64,000 bases of DNA from Bacillota bacterium (lineage in GTDB: Bacteria > Bacillota > Clostridia > Lachnospirales > Lachnospiraceae): positions 12,745-76,744 of the forward strand of contig JAEYFP010000026.1 of NCBI GenBank assembly GCA_023402845.1, given 5' to 3'. The first letter of the stretch is position 1, and each line of letters starts with the position of its first letter. Shown here piece after piece: positions 60,064 to 64,000 of the stretch. The notes below the pieces were generated by a model. That model was not told the DNA's origin. It worked only from the letters and a program-made list of their open reading frames with translations, and did not search any database. Made by a program: the position numbers and the translations under genes.

Positions 60064-60898
60064 GAGTCTCCCCCTCTCTTTCTTCCACTAAAATATGAAC
60101 CTCACAATATAAATCATTGAGCGCGTCAAACAGGGGCCAGCCGACTTCTATTCCGAACACCAATCTTGGAATCAGCTTTTTTTCCTTCAAAAAGCTGTTC
60201 AGCGCCTTTATTCCCCTTTTTTCTCCGCGCACATTTGTAATCAGCGTCACATAGGTTCCTGCCGGAAATGTATAGATATTTTCCGGGTCCGTATTTTCAT
60301 ATTGATCCAGACCCAGATCCAGAAATTCTCCTTCCCTGTAGAAAAATCCTTTTTGAAATTCCTGCAAATCAAAAAAATGGCCGTAATGCCTTTTAATTGT
60401 ATTCCGGCCATTAGTTTCCTTCAGGCTGATGCTCTGCAGCGTCAGATGAAACTCTTTATAGGAACGCACATTACGCTTATAAATTACTTTTCTCTCTTTT
60501 AGATGTTTTACCTGTATCTGCGGATTTTCAACCTTCGCCGTATTCATTTTGCCGTTTTCATCAAGATACCAGTCGATATCATTGATAATTTCCGTATATT
60601 TTTCGACAACCATCTCAATATTGGACCTCTGCCTAAGCAGCACCTCCATAAATGATTCATCTTTATTTTTCTGCAGAATTTCTTTCATATCCTCCAGTGA
60701 AAACTCCATATATTTACACAGTTTGATAATTTCCAGTTTCCAGAACTGATTACTGTCATAATAACGATACCCCGTTTCCATATCAATATAAGAGGGTTTA
60801 AAAATTCCCATTTTGTCATAGTACCTTAACGTATGCGAAGATACTCCCGTCAGCCTGACAACTTCTCCAATCGTATAATGCTTCAGATTTTCATCCAT
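60032..60898 (-). CDS. MerR-family regulator with GyrI-like effector domain
   Basis: A 288-residue regulator. The winged helix reads YTIGEVVRLTGVSSHTLRYY and KPSYIDMETGYRYYDSNQFW; a dimerisation coil follows to about residue 125. From about 130 to 280 is a GyrI/BmrR-like binding domain (IQVKHLKERKVIYKRNVRSY; FPAGTYVTLITNVRGE; VHILVEE). Small-molecule-responsive activators such as BmrR have this layout. It probably activates its own operon in response to the substrate of the nitrilase and partners. Confidence 0.85.
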   Translation of the reverse strand: MDENLKHYTIGEVVRLTGVSSHTLRYYDKMGIFKPSYIDMETGYRYYDSNQFWKLEIIKLCKYMEFSLEDMKEILQKNKDESFMEVLLRQRSNIEMVVEKYTEIINDIDWYLDENGKMNTAKVENPQIQVKHLKERKVIYKRNVRSYKEFHLTLQSISLKETNGRNTIKRHYGHFFDLQEFQKGFFYREGEFLDLGLDQYENTDPENIYTFPAGTYVTLITNVRGEKRGIKALNSFLKEKKLIPRLVFGIEVGWPLFDALNDLYCEVHILVEEREGETHEIQGCSGTD

Positions 60899-60930
60899 CC
60901 GATCACCTTCCGTCTGCGCTTACAGGAAAG

Positions 60931-60956
60931 CGGGAAACAGAAAGTTCTGCTTCCCG
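60931..60956 (-). terminator. Hairpin between the potD-like and merR-like genes
   Basis: CGGGAAGCAGAA and TTCTGTTTCCCG form an almost perfect dyad of 11 usable pairs, eight bases after the potD-like stop. The T-run that follows (GCTTTCC) is poor. It may be a terminator, attenuator or mRNA stabiliser, or a regulator site. Confidence 0.5.
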
Positions 60957-60964
60957 TCAATCTT

Positions 60965-62125
60965 CTATTGCGCCATAAACTCATTCCAGTACTGATCATA
61001 CAGCGTATCCGCATCGCCCAAATCCGTTGTAGTCTTTGCGGCTTTCACATTATATTCACTTAGATTTAACGCTTTGTTATTTTTGTAATCATCGCTTACA
61101 AACTCAAGCGCTGCCGTATTAAAGTTATTATACGGATAGACATCCAGAATTTGAGCCATAACCTCTCCTTCACAAATATAATTAATGAACAGTTCCGCCT
61201 CTGTCTTATGCTCGCATCCAGCCGGAATGAACCAGTCGTTCTTTCCAAGAATCGTGGATTCCAATTCCGCGATTTCATAATCCTCAGGCATTTCCTTCAT
61301 CACCTTTGCTGCCTCTCCGCCATAGATGATACCGACGCTGCACTCGCCGTTCAAAAGCTTCGTGCTTGGAGAGTCTCCGTCGAATACTTTAATATTCCCC
61401 TTGATGCCTTTCAGCAGCTCTGTCGCTTCCGCAACTTCGGATTCCTCCGTCGTATTCACATCATAACCAAGTGCGGCGAGCGCCATGCCCATAACCGTTC
61501 TGGATGCCGTTACACATACGATCTGATCCTCCAGTTTTGGATCGGCCAGATCCTGAAAGCTCGTCAACTCAATCGGGCATGTGTTCTTATTATAAATAAC
61601 CAGACTGTATCCGCCCATATAAGGAACCGTATATTCATGATTCGGATCGTAAGTGGACTCCTTTGCACTGTCTTCAATATTGGCATAGTTCGGAATATTG
61701 TCATAGTTCAGCTTCTGGACAAGGCCTTGGCTGATCAGTCCCTGTGCAAATGTATTATTGCACTGGATCAGATCGTACTGGCTTCCAGCACCGCTCTGCA
61801 TTTTGGCATATCCTTCCTCCATGGAGTCAAAGGTCTGAACATTGACTTCGATTCCATACTTTTCTTCAAATCCTTCGATCGCCTCATCGGAAACATATTC
61901 CGACCAGATGTAAATGTTCAGTTCATCAGCGAGCTCCGCAGCCGGCGCTTCCTCTGTTTGTACCGCTTCCTCTGCCGCCGGTGCCTCCTGTGTCTTTGCC
62001 GCTTCCGCTGTCTCCTGCTGTCCCGCATCCGCCTGTGCGGTCGATGAACTGCTTGAGCAGCCTGCTAAAATCATCATACATGCGGCCGCGGAAAGTAATA
62101 ACGTAAGTCCTTTAAATTTTTTCAT
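60965..62125 (-). CDS. potD: PotD-like substrate-binding lipoprotein of a polyamine-type ABC importer
   Basis: A 386-residue extracellular lipoprotein. A signal peptide ends in the lipobox LAGC near residue 23, followed by an alanine/glutamate-rich tether of about 45 residues. The mature domain begins NIYIWSEYVSDEAIEGFEEK, with YGIEVNVQTFDSMEEGYAKM and SQYDLIQCNN as the typical PotD/PotF blocks. AGGAGG precedes the ATG. A TATAAT box at 62151-62146, next to an ATGC-TTTT-GCAT hairpin, could boost its expression. The ligand may be a polyamine or another cationic compound. Confidence 0.9.
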   Translation of the reverse strand: MKKFKGLTLLLSAAACMMILAGCSSSSSTAQADAGQQETAEAAKTQEAPAAEEAVQTEEAPAAELADELNIYIWSEYVSDEAIEGFEEKYGIEVNVQTFDSMEEGYAKMQSGAGSQYDLIQCNNTFAQGLISQGLVQKLNYDNIPNYANIEDSAKESTYDPNHEYTVPYMGGYSLVIYNKNTCPIELTSFQDLADPKLEDQIVCVTASRTVMGMALAALGYDVNTTEESEVAEATELLKGIKGNIKVFDGDSPSTKLLNGECSVGIIYGGEAAKVMKEMPEDYEIAELESTILGKNDWFIPAGCEHKTEAELFINYICEGEVMAQILDVYPYNNFNTAALEFVSDDYKNNKALNLSEYNVKAAKTTTDLGDADTLYDQYWNEFMAQ

Positions 62126-62168
62126 TCTTCCTTCCTCCTAATTTTATTATATTCCAAATGCTTTTGCA

Positions 62169-63014
62169 TCAAGAATCTTGTTTGATTGCCGGATCCTCCA
62201 TTCTTTTCGGCAGAATCACTTTAAACAGAACATAAACTGCGGTTACCACCATCATAATTAAGGTTGTCAGAGCATTAATTTCCGGAGAAATTCCCGAACG
62301 CAGCATACTCTGGATTTCCAGCGGCAGTGTCGTACTTTTAATTCCGGTTACAAAGTTGCTGATCGCCAGATCATCCAGCGACAACGTAAAAGCGAGAAAT
62401 GCTCCCGACATCATACCCGGTGCAATCATAGGCAGCGTAATCTTGAAAAAAGTCTGACTCTGATTCGCCCCCAAATCCATTGCCGCTTCTTCAATGGATT
62501 GATCATATCCGGCCAGCCTGGATTTTACATTGATCACTACAAAGGGCAGTGTCAAGGTTGTGTGACCCAGAATAATCGACCACATTCCAAGCGGAAAGCT
62601 GATCTTCATATAGATGCACAGCAGCGCAACGGCCAGCACGATTTCCGGAATTACGATCGGTATATAAACCGCACTGTTGAGTAATTGCTTTCCTTTAAAA
62701 TTATGGCGAACCATTCCGACCGCCCCGAGCGTACCCAGCACCGTGGACAGCAGGGTTGAAACAAGTGCAATGATCAGCGTATTTATAACAACCTTCCAAA
62801 TGTCTGCGTCGGAGAACAGCTGTCCCCACCAACTTGTCGTAAAGCCTGCCCAATTCGTGTTTTTTTCCTGGTCATTAAATGAAAAAGCAATGGATACTGC
62901 GATCGGGATATAGATGAAGGTATAAAAAAGAAAAATATAAATCCGATACATCCTATCGTTTCTCAGCCGGCGCTTCCTCTTGCTGCCGGATCCCTCATGT
63001 TCCAAGGTCTTCAA
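62169..63014 (-). CDS. potC: PotC-like ABC permease
   Basis: Permease with six predicted helices: YTFIYIPIAVSIAFSFNDQE, a core with TLIIALVSTLLSTVLGTLGA, and the EAA loop EEAAMDLGANQSQTFFKITL. I favour a TTG at 63014 just after GGTGGTGAT (281 residues), inside the potB-like stop region. A TTG at 63041 and an ATG at 62951 are alternatives. It forms the membrane channel with the PotB-like protein. Confidence 0.88.
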   Translation of the reverse strand: MKTLEHEGSGSKRKRRLRNDRMYRIYIFLFYTFIYIPIAVSIAFSFNDQEKNTNWAGFTTSWWGQLFSDADIWKVVINTLIIALVSTLLSTVLGTLGAVGMVRHNFKGKQLLNSAVYIPIVIPEIVLAVALLCIYMKISFPLGMWSIILGHTTLTLPFVVINVKSRLAGYDQSIEEAAMDLGANQSQTFFKITLPMIAPGMMSGAFLAFTLSLDDLAISNFVTGIKSTTLPLEIQSMLRSGISPEINALTTLIMMVVTAVYVLFKVILPKRMEDPAIKQDS

Positions 63015-63870
63015 TATCACCACCCACTTTCGTATAAACAAATAAGATCAATAAAGTTACAAGTATCAGTACGATTGACAGCGCCGCTCCAAACGGCCAG
63101 TTATTGGACTGCAGGAACTGGTTTCGTATCAAATTACCGATCATCATGGAATTTCCGCCGCCCAGCAGATCGGATATAAAATAAATTCCAAGGGAGGGGA
63201 TAAATACCTGGAGTATCGCCGCAAAGATACCCGGCGAGGTCATCGGAAGAATTACCTTTCTAAATACCTGCCGCGGCTTGGCCCCCAGATCTTTTGCCGC
63301 TTCTACCAGAGCCCAGTCCATCTTTTCGATCGAGCTGTAGATCGGAAGAACCGCAAACGGCATAAATGCATAGATCAGGCCGACCATCACCATCGCATCA
63401 TTGTATAAGAACTCTATCGGTTTTACGATCAGACCGGTCTTCAGCAGAAAACTGTTTACAACACCGCTCGTATTTAAAAGAACGATCCAGCTGTAATTTC
63501 TGACAAGACTGCTTGTACAAAAGGGAAGCATGATCATTAAAATCAAAAGCCCCGCCTTTTCCGTATGCTTTGCCATATAATACGCGACCGGATATGCGAT
63601 TAAAATACACAAGGTTGTTCCCAGCAGCGCTATTTTTAACGAATTCAGTACAATTTTGAAATAAGTGTTGGAGAATATCATGGAATAGTTCTCCAGCGTG
63701 AACTGGAATACAACATTTCCATAGATTCCTCTGGTCATAAAGCTCACAAGCAGAACATAGGCAACCGGCACAAACAGGAAAATCAGCAGCCATATCGCAA
63801 TCGGCGTCACCATAACGATACCCGCCTTCTTGTGCCCTCCGATTTTGCGCATCTTTTTTTCCTTTTTCAT
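62995..63870 (-). CDS. potB: PotB-like ABC permease
   Basis: A 291-residue permease with six helices: VMVTPIAIWLLIFLFVPVAY, a conserved SLVRNYSWIVLLNTSGVVNS, and the EAA loop VEAAKDLGAKPRQVFRKVIL. GAGGAG lies eight bases before the ATG at 63870; the longer in-frame reading to 63960 lacks a ribosome site. The ATPase subunit (PotA) is not visible and probably precedes it outside the window. The last 130 bases of the window show no gene I can name. Confidence 0.89.
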   Translation of the reverse strand: MKKEKKMRKIGGHKKAGIVMVTPIAIWLLIFLFVPVAYVLLVSFMTRGIYGNVVFQFTLENYSMIFSNTYFKIVLNSLKIALLGTTLCILIAYPVAYYMAKHTEKAGLLILMIMLPFCTSSLVRNYSWIVLLNTSGVVNSFLLKTGLIVKPIEFLYNDAMVMVGLIYAFMPFAVLPIYSSIEKMDWALVEAAKDLGAKPRQVFRKVILPMTSPGIFAAILQVFIPSLGIYFISDLLGGGNSMMIGNLIRNQFLQSNNWPFGAALSIVLILVTLLILFVYTKVGGDIEDLGT

Positions 63871-64000
63871 CAGATATTCTCCTCGTATAATATTTTTTAG
63901 ATACATAAATGTACCTTGATCACTTAATAAATTTAGTTCAATAGGCTTAGTTAAACCCATGATATAATTGTCCTAGTGTCAATCAGGTAATAGTTCTTTT

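Noticed and set aside
61151..62047. A 298-codon open frame on the plus strand
   Set aside because: It lies wholly opposite the PotD-like lipoprotein gene, has no ribosome site and its translation shows no family features.
1..64000. tRNA, rRNA, CRISPR arrays, insertion sequences, phage genes
   Set aside because: No repeated spacer pattern, transposase motif, integrase or structural RNA pattern was recognised by eye; a covariance-model scan was not possible.
63871..64000. Possible end of a PotA ATPase gene or promoter with TTGACA
   Set aside because: Too little sequence remains to define a frame, and no -10 box lies at a proper distance from the TTGACA.

Overview
The window looks like a chromosomal piece of a gut-type Clostridia, most probably a Lachnospiraceae member. 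Supporting signs are GGAGG-type ribosome sites in front of almost every gene, intermediate GC with AT-rich promoters, Lachnospiraceae-style small proteins beside a P-type ATPase, and a very long co-directional surface-polysaccharide operon. No rRNA, tRNA, insertion sequence, CRISPR array or phage gene was recognised. No gap between genes reaches 300 bases. The longest, about 277 bases at 55486-55762, holds the fur-like promoter and otherwise nothing I can name.

Region 1 (1-3464, minus strand) is a short operon. It encodes a nucleotide-sugar dehydrogenase, a YdjC/ChbG-type deacetylase, two small EamA/SMR-type membrane subunits resembling the ArnE/ArnF flippase pair, and the first 190 codons of a YfhO-type membrane glycosyltransferase. 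A divergent promoter region (3465-3618) drives a lone plus-strand GT-C-like membrane protein (3619-5460).

Region 2 (5474-52410, minus strand, about 47 kb and 39 genes) is one polysaccharide assembly locus. Genes mostly overlap by 4-30 bases. It starts at a TTGTTG-17-TATAAT promoter embedded in the terminator of the metal operon. It holds three polyprenyl-phosphate sugar transferases, three Wzx flippases and three Wzy-like polymerases, with many GT2 and GT4 transferases. Sugar-nucleotide modules are PglF/PglE/PglC (4-amino-4,6-dideoxy-HexNAc), CapE/CapF/CapG (UDP-L-FucNAc), NeuB plus a NeuA-PseG-like fusion (a nonulosonate), and FdtA/FdtB (a dTDP-3-amino-3,6-dideoxyhexose). An unusual block of ATP-grasp, HAD, LicD and ATP-grasp genes sits next to PglC and probably adds non-sugar decorations. 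Several large membrane proteins with extracytoplasmic domains lie at both ends. An internal consensus promoter precedes the FdtB-like gene.

Region 3 (52520-56089) is a metal-handling unit: an atypical P1B-type ATPase, a DUF6110-like protein, a 26-residue membrane microprotein, and a histidine-free Fur-family regulator with its own consensus promoter. A perfect 9-1-9 palindrome lies before the transport promoter. A plus-strand orphan gene of unknown function follows.

Region 4 (56111-64000, minus strand) is a catabolic or uptake locus. It comprises a PotB/PotC/PotD-type ABC importer (ATPase presumably beyond the window), a MerR regulator with an effector domain, a nitrilase-family amidase, an RraA-like protein, a creatininase-family protein and an acetolactate-synthase-like ThDP enzyme. 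Two of these enzymes have altered signature residues, so the substrate is open.
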